Shown piece after piece: positions 1 to 8,265 of a stretch of 37,880 bases of DNA (its first letter is position 1; every line of letters starts with the position of its first letter). The notes beneath the pieces are model-generated. The model was not told the origin of the DNA, searched no databases, and saw only the letters and a program-made list of their open reading frames with translations. The stretch lies in contig JARLGI010000091.1 of assembly GCA_031296115.1 (NCBI GenBank), forward strand, positions 1 to 37,880, in the 5' to 3' direction. The position numbers and the translations under genes were made by a program. This DNA comes from Acidobacteriota bacterium. Lineage in GTDB: Bacteria > Acidobacteriota > Terriglobia > Terriglobales > Acidobacteriaceae.

Positions 1-1111
1 GCGCCAGGTAGTAATTCGCCAATTCGCCATGTGCCAACACCGCGTCGATATGCGCTAGACCGGCCTCCGGACCATCGCGCATGGCGATGGCCACGGAGCG
101 ATTTAGATATGTAACTGGCGAAGGCTGAATTCGTACCAATTGGTCGTAAATCGCAACAATCTGGCGCCAGTCGGTCGCAGCGGCCGATTCCGCCTTGGCA
201 TGAACGGCTGCAATCGCAGCCTGCAGCGTGTAGGAGCCAAACCGGCGGGACTGCAGGGCTTTCTCCACCAATGCCACTCCCTCCGCGATCTGTTCGCGGT
301 TCCAGAGCAAGCGGTCTTGATTTTCCAGCAAAATCAGCTCTCCGGCCGGAGAGGTTCTCGCGGCGCGACGGGATTCCTGGAGCAACATCAGGGAAAGCAA
401 CCCAATGACTTCCGGCTCTGGCTGGAGTTCGGTCAGCAACCGTCCCAATCGAATCGCCTCGCAGGTTAGCTCGGCCCGCGTTACCTCCGCTCCCGCCGCA
501 GCCGAGTAACCCTCGTTAAAGACGAGATAGATGACCTGAAGCACCGCGTCCAGTCGTTCCGGCAACTCCTGCGGCGTCGGCACCTCGTAGGGAATCGGTG
601 TCTCTCGAATCTTTGCCTTGGCGCGCACAATGCGCTGTGCCAGCGTACCCGGCGTCACCAGAAATGCCCGCGCAATCTCCTCCGTAGTCAGGCCGCAGAT
701 TTCGCGCAGAGTGAGCGCGACTTGTCCTTCCGGAGGCAGAGCGGGATGGCAGCAGGTGAAGATCAGACGGAGGCGATCGTCGTCGATCTCCTCGTCAGCG
801 AGGGAAGCTTCGTTGATGCGCGCTTCCATGTAGAGCGCCAAGTCTCTCTGTGTTCCGTCGAAGCGCGCGCGCCTGCGCATGACGTCTATGGCCTTGAAGC
901 GTGCCGTTGAAATCAGCCAGGGGCGCGGGCTGTCCGGAATACCACTCTGAGGCCAGGACTCCAGAGCGGCGGCGAATGCCTCATGCATGGACTCTTCGGC
1001 GAGATCCAGATCTCCGAGAAGGCGCACGAGCGTCGCCAGAACCCGTCCCGATTCCGATCGGTAAAGAGTCTCAATGGTGCTGCTGATTTGTTCGGGCACA
1101 GGCGGCGGCAT
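1..1111 (-). CDS. ECF sigma factor with C-terminal TPR-like extension (ECF42 / DUF6596 type), partial
   Basis: Reading the minus strand from ATG at 1111 gives an uninterrupted frame of 370 codons that leaves the window on the left, so the C-terminus is missing. An in-frame TAG lies directly before this ATG, which fixes the start. Residues about 14-54 look like sigma region 2 (ETLYRSESGRVLATLVRLLG, then a WP-ending helix). Region 4 follows at about 148-178 (LTTEEIARAFLVTPGTLAQR). After that comes the long helical part typical of the DUF6596/TPR-tailed ECF42 group, including LQVIYLVFNEGYSAAAGAEV. In that family the sigma factor redirects RNA polymerase and is usually encoded next to a small YCII/DGPF-domain protein; any such partner would lie outside the window. 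No anti-sigma factor is visible. Family assignment is secure; the target regulon is unknown. Confidence 0.9.
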   Translation of the reverse strand, partial: MPPPVPEQISSTIETLYRSESGRVLATLVRLLGDLDLAEESMHEAFAAALESWPQSGIPDSPRPWLISTARFKAIDVMRRRARFDGTQRDLALYMEARINEASLADEEIDDDRLRLIFTCCHPALPPEGQVALTLREICGLTTEEIARAFLVTPGTLAQRIVRAKAKIRETPIPYEVPTPQELPERLDAVLQVIYLVFNEGYSAAAGAEVTRAELTCEAIRLGRLLTELQPEPEVIGLLSLMLLQESRRAARTSPAGELILLENQDRLLWNREQIAEGVALVEKALQSRRFGSYTLQAAIAAVHAKAESAAATDWRQIVAIYDQLVRIQPSPVTYLNRSVAIAMRDGPEAGLAHIDAVLAHGELANYYLA

Positions 1112-1339
1112 CTACGCCAAACTAGCAAACGGAGTGGCTCTGCACAACTGCGCTCGGGCTTCCCCTACCCACAATTCAAAGCGACAGATGCATAGCTACT
1201 CGTGAAACGCGCATGTGTCTAGGGACCTAGCAGGTCGAGAATCAGTCGCCGGAATGCCTTTTGGTACGAGTCGTGTTTCTTTCAATGACTGACACTTGCG
1301 TTCCGCAGTACAATCCCTGCAATCAGGGAGGTATTCGCC

Positions 1340-1651
1340 ATGCTGAGATCGCATGCGCTTTCCCTTCTCCTCGGAGCCACGTTGCTCTGTAGTGTTTCCG
1401 TTCTGGCGCAGCGCGGCCACCGGAACCCGCCAGATGTCTTCAAAGATGAAGCTACTTTGCCTGCCGCAGCGCATCAAGGTCCTGATTCAAAGGCCATGAT
1501 GCAAGACGCAGTCGAATTGAAGCAGTTGAGTGACGGCCTACCCGAAGAAGTACAAAGAACCACCCAGGGCACCATCTCCGCAGACCTGGGCGCACGGCTG
1601 AAGAGAATCGAGAAGTTGGCGAAGAAACTGCGCGGTGAGGTGCAACAATAG
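1340..1651 (+). CDS. small secreted protein, function unknown
   Basis: Encodes 103 residues. A clear ribosome site (GGGAGG, about 7 nt upstream) supports the ATG. The N-terminus is a typical signal peptide: a short basic start, a hydrophobic core (LLLGATLLCSVSVLA) and an AQR-type cleavage region near residue 24. The mature part is about 80 residues, charged and predicted helical, ending in a basic, amphipathic segment (ARLKRIEKLAKKLRGEVQQ). No catalytic motif is seen. It stands alone, divergent from the sigma factor. A periplasmic helical protein is the most that can be said. Confidence 0.7.
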   Translation: MLRSHALSLLLGATLLCSVSVLAQRGHRNPPDVFKDEATLPAAAHQGPDSKAMMQDAVELKQLSDGLPEEVQRTTQGTISADLGARLKRIEKLAKKLRGEVQQ

Positions 1652-1808
1652 CGCGGGCCCGGCGAGGTTACAATGATCGTGGGAGTGCTAACGCGTCCCG
1701 TTGGGACCGTGGTTTTCCCTCGCCATTGTCCACCTGGGGCCCCAGATAGAGCTTTCCACCCGCCCTCGCCAGCGTGCCCCAAAATGTGTCCAACAGGACG
1801 ATGCAGGA

Positions 1809-1848
1809 CGTAACCGAACGTAACCGAACGTCACCGAACGTAACGCCC
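1809..1848. repeat. 10-bp tandem repeat, about 3.5 copies
   Basis: Units CGTAACCGAA (1809-1818 and 1819-1828), CGTCACCGAA (1829-1838) and a partial copy CGTAACGCCC (1839-1848) follow head to tail. The array lies about 40 nt upstream of the tRNA remnant. It may be simple replication slippage or a row of binding sites. Confidence 0.75.
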
Positions 1849-1885
1849 GTTTTTCGCAAGCCTTTGCAAACATTAGTAAATAAGG

Positions 1886-1963
1886 GGCTTAGGCAGTGCC
1901 GTGGTGGGACTCAAAATCCGCCAGGCTTCGGCCCTTGGGGTTCGATTTCCCCTCCCGGCACCA
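1886..1963 (+). pseudogene. degenerate tRNA-Leu (CAA) 3' part
   Basis: From the D-arm side onward the sequence follows a class II tRNA-Leu. It has an anticodon loop CTCAAAA with anticodon CAA at 1912-1914, a long variable arm with a GGC-TTCG-GCC hairpin (about 1924-1933), a T-arm (GGGG-TTCGATT), and a 3' end CCCGGCACCA with encoded CCA at 1961-1963. It looks non-functional. One extra G disrupts the anticodon stem (GTGGGA where GTGGA would pair perfectly), the T-stem has a G-U pair and a mismatch, and no 5' strand able to pair with TCCCGGC is found upstream. Such 3' tRNA pieces are typical of integration sites of mobile elements, so this may be an old att site. Confidence 0.55.
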
Positions 1964-2116
1964 CTTCTAACTACTTTGAACCAAGTCGGAACGAACCAGC
2001 TGCGCTCGACGTGGTTTGCAGCTTCTAAAACCGCTCATTGTGCCCAAATTGTGTACTTATACCGGGTCGCCGTCCCCTGACCTCGATCGCCAATTCACCT
2101 TTCGTGTCGGATTCGC

Positions 2117-2614
2117 TTACGCCTCAGATCCCTGTGCCACATTCCATTTCGCTACCACATCGCCCGCGGCAGTACCATCCGGCTTCTGCTTGGTATAGGT
2201 CCATTCGATTGCGCCGTAGGTCATGTTGATGGTTTCGGTTGCGAATTGCGCGGCGCCGGTGGAATCACCATGGTGAATGACGCCGCTGATCACAACTTCC
2301 TTAAGCTTGATCTCCATATACCTTAGTGGATCGCCACCCGCTCGTACCAAATCAATCGCGACCTCTTTCAAACGCGTCCCCTTACAGCACGCTTCCAGAA
2401 GCTTCGGCGTAGCAGCGTCCATCAGTTTCTCAATACTAAACTCGGAAAACTGGGCCGACTCAGTGCTTCCTCCCCCGGCCGTCTTCCGTTGTGATGCGGC
2501 ATCTGGCTGAGTGACCGATTGACTATAGCTCTTAATGATCACCCAGTCTTTGTGATCCTTGTCGGTGGATTCACCTTTGATATCGCCGAAGTTCACGAAC
2601 GCGTTAAATGCCAT
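2117..2614 (-). CDS. hcp: Hcp-family protein (type VI secretion tube protein, orphan)
   Basis: Encodes 165 residues beginning MAFNAFVNFGDIKGES. The ATG at 2614 is preceded by GAGGAG at good spacing, so I prefer it to an upstream ATG at 2653. The order of features follows the Hcp1 family: an N-terminal strand with the GDIKGES motif, the central FSIEKLMDAATPKLLEACCK helix, then KEVAIDLVRAGGDPLRYMEIKL and a final strand pair ending in the WTYT segment. Hcp forms hexameric rings that stack into the inner tube of type VI secretion and related contractile injection systems, and is itself exported. No sheath, baseplate, VgrG or ATPase gene lies nearby, so this is an orphan copy. The only partner in reach is the small secreted protein just upstream on the same strand. 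Confidence 0.85.
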   Translation of the reverse strand: MAFNAFVNFGDIKGESTDKDHKDWVIIKSYSQSVTQPDAASQRKTAGGGSTESAQFSEFSIEKLMDAATPKLLEACCKGTRLKEVAIDLVRAGGDPLRYMEIKLKEVVISGVIHHGDSTGAAQFATETINMTYGAIEWTYTKQKPDGTAAGDVVAKWNVAQGSEA

Positions 2615-2729
2615 AAACAAGCTCCTCTTGATGTTCCAGGTGAAGGGCGGCACAAGGAAACACTATCGTAAACCCCGCTTAGTGTTCCCATTCGACTCTT
2701 GGTTCTCGGTTTCCTGCAACTTACTGCAG

Positions 2730-3044
2730 CTATCTGGTGACGTGCACGACAGAATCGTATCCGCCGTTGTGCTTATAGGTTGCTGTAACAAGAGTATTGG
2801 CGGGAAATTGTGCGACTACATTACCGCAAAAATTGAAAGTCTGGGCAGTCCCCAAATCAATCAGTGTGACCACGGTCACTTGACCGCCATTGATGATGGT
2901 CAACTGCACAACACTCACGGTACCAGAAGCAGTGAAGTAAATTACACCGCCATCGCCTGTGGAGATGTAAAAGGTTCCCCCTCCACACACCACTCTACCC
3001 GAAACCAGCGCGATAACAACAATTGTCCCGGCGAAACGTCGCAC
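2730..3044 (-). CDS. small secreted protein, function unknown
   Basis: Encodes 104 residues from a GTG start at 3044. The N-terminus resembles a signal peptide (MRRFAGTIVVIALVSGRVVC), with cleavage likely around residues 19-21. The mature part is rich in Thr, Val and Gly and predicted all-beta (repeated short strands such as TVSVVQLTIINGGQVTVVTL), with one internal Cys. The ribosome site is weak (GGGGTA), so the start is not certain. It is on the same strand as hcp and 115 bp upstream of it, so the two may be co-transcribed. I do not recognise a family. Confidence 0.55.
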   Translation of the reverse strand: MRRFAGTIVVIALVSGRVVCGGGTFYISTGDGGVIYFTASGTVSVVQLTIINGGQVTVVTLIDLGTAQTFNFCGNVVAQFPANTLVTATYKHNGGYDSVVHVTR

Positions 3045-3207
3045 GCGAATATTCTACCCCAAGGTGGAAGCGTCCTCCGCAGAATGCCTCCACAACTATC
3101 AGCCCACGATAAACCCGATTTCAAGTGAGTCCGCTAAAAACAAAGTAAGCTGAGTTCCAAAATGCGGCAGCAGCGTGGGATGGTCGGCCGACCGGATGCA
3201 ATGAAAT

Positions 3208-5883
3208 CTACTTCAGGCCTTCTACCAGGTAGAGGTCTGCGAGCGTGCGATGGAAACCATACACGTAGGTCTTACCGTCCGGCGTTATCAGGATAGGTCC
3301 TATGGTGGAGACACCGGTGGGATCGATGGGAAGGACTTGCTTCCAAAGGGTTTTCTTGCCCGTGGTGAATTCCAACCGGTAAATCTTGGCGGGTACCTCG
3401 CCGCTCCGGTAAAGATAGATGGAACTGCCATCCTGGTTCCAAGTGATGGGCAGATCTCCCGGTTCCATGCCGTTCACGCTTCGAGGCTCACCGCCGGCCG
3501 TGGGGTAGAAGTACCCTTTCTGGTCGGGGCCGATGCCCACGACCGTCTGGCCGTTCGGCGAAACCGCAAACGCCACGGCGTCGACCCCCTCGGGGGAAAG
3601 CGCCTTGGGGGTTCCTCCGGAAACATCCTGGGTGTAGATTCGTACCCCGTGCCCCGGCTCATTCCCGGAGAAGACAAAGCGTTTGCCGTCGGGGAACCAG
3701 CGCCCCCATTGGTGGTTGATGGAATCGTTAGTGAGCGACTTTGTCTCGCCTGCCCCGGTTGGTAACAGGCGGAATTGTTCGGGCGCGTTCGGGGTCTGCA
3801 CGATCACCCATTTATGGTCAGGCGAAAGGGCATTGGCGGCACCTTCGCCGAGCCGAACCGCGGGCGAGCCGTCCGTGTCGCGAATGTAAACGGCATAGGT
3901 CAGCTCTTGGGAAGTTCCGTACTGCACTCCACCGCCAACTCCTTCTTCGTCGAAGAGCACCGTCTTGCCGTCGGCGGAAATATCGGCGGGATAAGAGTAG
4001 TCAAGCCAGGAAAGGTCTCGCTCTTTGGTCGTGTCTCCGTACAGGGCCATGACCTCGCGCCGGCGGCCGGAGCGCGCCAGCAGAACGCGTCCATCGCGCC
4101 AGATGTCGAACACCACGATCGAACCAGGGATGCGCGTTATGAGGCGCTCTTCCCCCGACAGGCTCACTGCGGAGAGATAGTGGTCCAGTCCCAATTCGCT
4201 GGCGGTGAACCAGACATCCTTGCCGTCAGGCGACCATGCAAGACCTTGCGTACCGTACCAGTCGCGGGTGAGGTTTTTCACTTTGCCCGCCAGATCAACG
4301 ATGGCGACCGAGCCACCGTCGTCTCCCTGGTTGCGATGGTCCATGAAGGCGACGTAGTCTCCGTTGGGAGAAACTCGGGGATAGCTGATCCAGCCGCCGG
4401 CGCTCTCGTACAGGACCTTACCGATGGGGAATTCCAGGCGGTCGTGACCGGCAACATTGCGGACCACCGCCAAATTTTTCCCGTCGGGAGACCAATCGGC
4501 CCATTCGACATCTTCGAGAATTGGACGGGGCGCGCCACCCGCCAACGGTGCCCTGGCCAGTGTGCCCACGCTTATCCATGTACCGACCGGATGATTATCC
4601 AGGGAGAGTGCCATCTCCCCCGTCGACGAAACCGCAAGAAGCTCGGCGCGGCCTAAGCCCAGGGAGCGCGATTCGACGGTGCCCTGGCGCGCGGCGAAGG
4701 TCTCCACCGGATTCCCTTGCCAGGAGGCACTGTACAAGATCGTCTGTCCATCCGGGGCGAACCGGGCGGAGCGAATCTCGCCGCGGCGGAAAGTAATCTC
4801 GTGATACAACGGCGCGTTGACGGCCGCCGACTTAAATAGACGCTTGCCGGCGAATAACCCGATCGCCAAAGCGAGAAGAAAGCCGCCGCAAACGAGAAGG
4901 GGAAGCAGGCGACGACTCTTCTGTACGTTCTCCGGTGCAGGGGGAGGAGCCTCGTTCACATCGCCGGCCGCTGGTGGACCGACGCCGCTGGTCCTGGCAC
5001 GGGAAGAATCACTGTCACGCTTCAGGCGCTTCAGATCGGCGCGCAGCTCTGCCGCGCTCTGGCAGCGCAGATCCCGGTCTTTCTCCAGCGCCTTGCTTAA
5101 GATAACTTCCATTTGCGCCGGCAGGCCTGGATTCAGCTGAACTGGCGGCGGAGGTATCTTGTTGAGGATCGCGTCAAAGACGACCGCCGAGGTAGCGCCC
5201 GAGAACGGCTGCTTGCCGGTGGCCATTTCGTACAGCACGACGCCGAAGGAAAAGAGATCGCTGCGCTGGTCCAGGTCTTCCCCGCGAGCCTGCTCGGGCG
5301 ACATGTAGCCAATAGTTCCAATCGCGGCCCCGGGAGTTGTCAGTTGCTCCGCATTGATAGCGGTCGGCATCCCCGGGTGGGCGGTCGCGCCATCGGCTAC
5401 ACGGTGCGGTTGCGTGGCGAGTTTTGCCAAGCCGAAATCCAGAACTTTGGCCTGACCGCGCTGGGTGACGAAGATGTTCGCGGGCTTGATGTCGCGATGC
5501 ACGATTCCGCCGGAGTGGGCGGCATCGAGAGCATCGGAGATCTGGATGGCCAGGTCGAGCAGTTGTGCAGTCTTGAGAGGACGGCCCTCAATCAAGTGTT
5601 TCAGCGTCGTGCCTTCCAGATACTCCATGGCAATGAAGGCCTGGCCGTCGTGCTTGCCGATTTCGTAGATCGTGCAGATATTGGGATGGTTGAGCGCCGA
5701 GGCAGCACGTGCCTCACGGCGAAAACGCTCGAGCGCCTGCGGATCGCGAGCCATCTCTTCCGGCAGAAATTTGAGGGCGACGAAGCGGCCAAGGTCCGTG
5801 TCCTCAGCCTTGTAAACCACGCCCATGCCCCCACCACCGAGCTTCTCGATGATGCGGTAGTGCGAGATCGTGCTGTCGATCAT
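3208..5883 (-). CDS. Ser/Thr protein kinase with C-terminal TolB/WD40-like propeller
   Basis: Encodes 891 residues from ATG 5883 (AAGG about 6 nt upstream). An upstream in-frame ATG at 5943 would add 20 residues with no kinase homology. The kinase domain spans residues 9-270: glycine loop GGGGMG (16-21), ATP-anchoring Lys38 in VALK, catalytic HRD at 129-131 and DFG at 149-151, then an activation segment ending [11 protein letters not shown] Pro/Ser-rich juxtamembrane linker follows. A single membrane segment ([20 protein letters not shown]) lies near 345-365, so the kinase is cytosolic and the rest periplasmic. The outer half carries repeated PD40-type blades ([45 protein letters not shown]). 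This architecture is greatly expanded in Acidobacteriota; the propeller probably senses a ligand or partner. The substrate is unknown. It is monocistronic here. Confidence 0.95.
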   Translation of the reverse strand: MIDSTISHYRIIEKLGGGGMGVVYKAEDTDLGRFVALKFLPEEMARDPQALERFRREARAASALNHPNICTIYEIGKHDGQAFIAMEYLEGTTLKHLIEGRPLKTAQLLDLAIQISDALDAAHSGGIVHRDIKPANIFVTQRGQAKVLDFGLAKLATQPHRVADGATAHPGMPTAINAEQLTTPGAAIGTIGYMSPEQARGEDLDQRSDLFSFGVVLYEMATGKQPFSGATSAVVFDAILNKIPPPPVQLNPGLPAQMEVILSKALEKDRDLRCQSAAELRADLKRLKRDSDSSRARTSGVGPPAAGDVNEAPPPAPENVQKSRRLLPLLVCGGFLLALAIGLFAGKRLFKSAAVNAPLYHEITFRRGEIRSARFAPDGQTILYSASWQGNPVETFAARQGTVESRSLGLGRAELLAVSSTGEMALSLDNHPVGTWISVGTLARAPLAGGAPRPILEDVEWADWSPDGKNLAVVRNVAGHDRLEFPIGKVLYESAGGWISYPRVSPNGDYVAFMDHRNQGDDGGSVAIVDLAGKVKNLTRDWYGTQGLAWSPDGKDVWFTASELGLDHYLSAVSLSGEERLITRIPGSIVVFDIWRDGRVLLARSGRRREVMALYGDTTKERDLSWLDYSYPADISADGKTVLFDEEGVGGGVQYGTSQELTYAVYIRDTDGSPAVRLGEGAANALSPDHKWVIVQTPNAPEQFRLLPTGAGETKSLTNDSINHQWGRWFPDGKRFVFSGNEPGHGVRIYTQDVSGGTPKALSPEGVDAVAFAVSPNGQTVVGIGPDQKGYFYPTAGGEPRSVNGMEPGDLPITWNQDGSSIYLYRSGEVPAKIYRLEFTTGKKTLWKQVLPIDPTGVSTIGPILITPDGKTYVYGFHRTLADLYLVEGLK

Positions 5884-6016
5884 GTGCCTTTTTGGTCGTG
5901 AAATGGAAAAACGATGGTACTGGCGACCCCGACCGCGAGTCAATTCTTAGCTGCGGATACAAGGTAAGTTCCAAACCAACCGCTCTCACTCGGTTCGGTC
6001 ATGGAGCGTGGCGCGC

Positions 6017-6934
6017 CTAGTGCTCGGGCTGCAGCATATACCGAGCTCCCGGCGCCTCGGCCATGGCCCGGCAGGTGCTGAGGAAAGCTTGCCCGGCATG
6101 GCTGAGCACGCTCCCCTTGCGGTGCACGACCCGCAACTTGCGCTCGAACGCCAATTCCCCCACCGGCACATGGACCACGTCACCGCGCCGGATCTCTTGC
6201 TCCACCGCAATCAGCGGCACCAGCGCCACTCCGTTCTCCATGCGGACGAAGTGTTTGATGTCCTCGATGGTAGGCAGCTCGATGTTCATGTGGAGTAGCG
6301 TGCGGTGCTTCTTGAAAGCCTGGATCACGCGCTCACGATAGGGCGAAAGCACGCTGTGGGCAATGAACGATTCCGCCCCCAGGTCCTTAATGCCGACCCT
6401 CTTCGCCTGCGCCAGCGGATGGCCGGGGTAAACGATCAGCGCCAATTCGTCGCGATAAAGCACCAGCGAGGTCAAGTGCTCGCCCTCCGGACGGAAGGAG
6501 ACGACCCCGAATTCGACATCGTGATTCAGTACGCTGCTCGGTATCTCGCGAGCCAAGCCGCGCTTCACCTCGATCCGAATCATGGGGTGCGTGTGATGAA
6601 AGCGATGCAGCACCGGCAGCAGATAGCGGGAGGTGAATTCGTTGGCCGCGATCGAGAGCTTGCCCTGGTGCAGCCGGCGCAGCTCCTTGAGAGCATCGCG
6701 GGCCTCCTCGCGCACATTCAGCAGCTCGTCGGCATAGGCAACCAACGTGCGTCCAGCGTCGGTGAGCGACCCGGCGCGCGAGGAGCGGTCGAACAGTTTC
6801 TCCCCCAGGCTGTCTTCCAGCTTGGCGATGGTCTGGCTGACGGCGGATTGCGTGCGGTGCAGCCGCGCTGCCGCGCGGGAGAAGCTCTTCTCCCGTGCCA
6901 CTGACAGAAATGTCTCAAGTTGAAAGAGTTCCAT
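6017..6934 (-). CDS. LysR-family transcriptional regulator, divergent from leuABCD
   Basis: Encodes 305 residues. The N-terminal winged helix-turn-helix (residues 1-60; FSRAAARLHRTQSAVSQTIA) is followed by a linker helix and a periplasmic-binding-protein-like co-inducer domain (about 90-295). The length is standard for the family. It is transcribed away from leuA across a 134-bp gap that contains a perfect ATTAGT-TTG-ACTAAT palindrome, the usual T-N11-A form of LysR operators. LysR proteins typically control the divergent operon and themselves, so I infer control of leuABCD, with an isopropylmalate-type or pathway ligand possible as in other leu regulators. Ligand identity is not visible from sequence. 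Confidence 0.93.
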   Translation of the reverse strand: MELFQLETFLSVAREKSFSRAAARLHRTQSAVSQTIAKLEDSLGEKLFDRSSRAGSLTDAGRTLVAYADELLNVREEARDALKELRRLHQGKLSIAANEFTSRYLLPVLHRFHHTHPMIRIEVKRGLAREIPSSVLNHDVEFGVVSFRPEGEHLTSLVLYRDELALIVYPGHPLAQAKRVGIKDLGAESFIAHSVLSPYRERVIQAFKKHRTLLHMNIELPTIEDIKHFVRMENGVALVPLIAVEQEIRRGDVVHVPVGELAFERKLRVVHRKGSVLSHAGQAFLSTCRAMAEAPGARYMLQPEH

Positions 6935-7006
6935 CCGTACTCACTTTCCGCTGTGGGCTTTAGCTTCGCTTATTTAATCAGCTATCGTAATGTTTGTACA
7001 ACTATT

Positions 7007-7021
7007 ATTAGTTTGACTAAT
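7007..7021. promoter_or_regulatory. LysR-type operator palindrome
   Basis: A perfect inverted repeat ATTAGT-TTG-ACTAAT that fits the T-N11-A rule (T7008, A7020). It overlaps a possible -35 element for leuA (TTGACT, 7013-7018), followed after 17 nt by a weak -10 (TAGGTT, 7036-7041). The promoter part is tentative. Confidence 0.6.
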
Positions 7022-7037
7022 CATGCTATTAACCCTA

Positions 7038-7063
7038 GGTTGGAGAGGTTACCAACCAGAGGT
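7038..7063 (+). promoter_or_regulatory. leader hairpin abutting leuA ribosome site
   Basis: GGTTGG (7038-7043) can pair with CCAACC (7052-7057). The ribosome site AGAGGT (7058-7063) begins immediately after the stem, and ATG is at 7069. The hairpin could influence translation initiation; it is short and may be chance. Confidence 0.35.
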
Positions 7064-7068
7064 GTGGC

Positions 7069-8265
7069 ATGGAGCGGGAACGGGTATTGATCTTCGATAC
7101 GTCGCTACGTGACGGCGAGCAGGCGCCGGGGTGCAGCATGAACACCGAGGAGAAGCTGGCACTGGCGCACAAGCTCCAGCAACTTGGGGTGGACATCATC
7201 GAAGCCGGGTTTCCCATCGCCTCCGTGGGCGACGCCGACGCAGTCCGGCGAGTGGCGACCGAGGTGGAGGGCCCCATCATCGCCGGCCTGGCACGGTGCG
7301 TCGAGAAGGACATCAGGGTGGCATGGGAAGCGCTGCGCTGCTCGTCGCGCCCGCGCATTCACACCTTCCTCGCGACTTCCGACATTCACCTGGCTTTCAA
7401 GCTCAAGATCGGACACGAGGAAGCGTTGCAGCAAGCGGCCCGTATGGTCGCTTATGCGCACTCGCTTTGCGCTGATGTCGAGTTCTCTCCCGAGGACGCG
7501 ACCCGCTCTGACGTGAACTTCCTGTGCGAGGTTCTGCAGGCGGCGGTGGAAGCCGGGGCCACGACCTTGAACATTCCGGACACCGTCGGCTACACCACTC
7601 CAGTGGAGTTCGGCGAACTCATCCGCACCATCCGCTCAAATCTGCGGAATGCCGAGCACGTCACCATTTCGGTGCACTGCCACAATGACCTTGGTTTGGC
7701 AGTGGCCAACTCCCTTGCCGGTATTGAGGCTGGCGCGCGGCAGGTGGAATGCACGGTGAACGGCATCGGCGAGCGGGCGGGCAACGCGGCGCTGGAGGAG
7801 ATCGCGATGGTGTTGCACGTCCGCAAAGACCGCTACACAGTCGAGACTGGCATCCGCCACGAAGAGATCCACTCCAGCAGCCGGCTCCTGTCGAAGATTT
7901 TGGGCTTCGACACGCAGCCCAACAAGGCTATCGTTGGCCGCAATGCTTTCGCACATGAGGCCGGCATCCACCAGCACGGCGTGCTGAATAATCCTCTGTG
8001 CTACGAGATCATGACCCCCGAGACGGTGGGCCTGCCGCCGGACCGCATTGTCCTGGGCAAGCATTCAGGCCGGCACGCTCTCGCGTACAAATTCAAAGAA
8101 ATGGGGTTCCAGCTTTCGGGGGAAGAGATCGACCGTGTTTACCACGAATTTACCCGGCTGGCCGACAAGAAAAAGCACGTGTACGAGCAAGACCTGCTGT
8201 CGATGCTGTTCGCGCAACGGTCCACCGTAAGCCAGTCTCAAGCTGCTGCGGAGATGAGGGCGTAA
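7069..8265 (+). CDS. leuA: 2-isopropylmalate synthase lacking the C-terminal regulatory domain
   Basis: Encodes 398 residues. It condenses acetyl-CoA with 2-oxoisovalerate, the committed step of leucine synthesis. Visible motifs are the metal/substrate loop [11 protein letters not shown] (about residues 13-23), [13 protein letters not shown] with metal-binding histidines, [14 protein letters not shown], and [11 protein letters not shown]. Typical LeuA has about 510-560 residues with a C-terminal leucine-sensing LeuA-dimer domain. Here the protein ends shortly after the catalytic barrel and linker, and the stop overlaps leuB by one base (TAATG), so the short form looks genuine rather than a sequencing break. 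Feedback inhibition by leucine should therefore be absent or altered. A homocitrate-synthase-like specificity cannot be excluded, but the leuBCD context favours isopropylmalate. Confidence 0.9.
   Translation: MERERVLIFDTSLRDGEQAPGCSMNTEEKLALAHKLQQLGVDIIEAGFPIASVGDADAVRRVATEVEGPIIAGLARCVEKDIRVAWEALRCSSRPRIHTFLATSDIHLAFKLKIGHEEALQQAARMVAYAHSLCADVEFSPEDATRSDVNFLCEVLQAAVEAGATTLNIPDTVGYTTPVEFGELIRTIRSNLRNAEHVTISVHCHNDLGLAVANSLAGIEAGARQVECTVNGIGERAGNAALEEIAMVLHVRKDRYTVETGIRHEEIHSSSRLLSKILGFDTQPNKAIVGRNAFAHEAGIHQHGVLNNPLCYEIMTPETVGLPPDRIVLGKHSGRHALAYKFKEMGFQLSGEEIDRVYHEFTRLADKKKHVYEQDLLSMLFAQRSTVSQSQAAAEMRA

Larger units (their letters stand above)
1652..2116. other. non-coding stretch with tandem repeat and tRNA remnant
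   Basis: No convincing gene. It contains a 10-bp tandem repeat (1809-1848) and a degenerate tRNA-Leu 3' part (ending 1963), listed separately. The stretch between the tRNA remnant and the end of the Hcp gene shows nothing recognisable. Confidence 0.6.

Noticed and set aside
1886..1963. Calling an intact tRNA-Leu
   Set aside because: No 5' acceptor strand pairs with TCCCGGC, the anticodon stem has an extra G and the T-stem is imperfect.
3775..4656. A 293-codon plus-strand frame opposite the kinase gene
   Set aside because: Antisense shadow of the propeller region; composition and lack of motifs do not support a gene.
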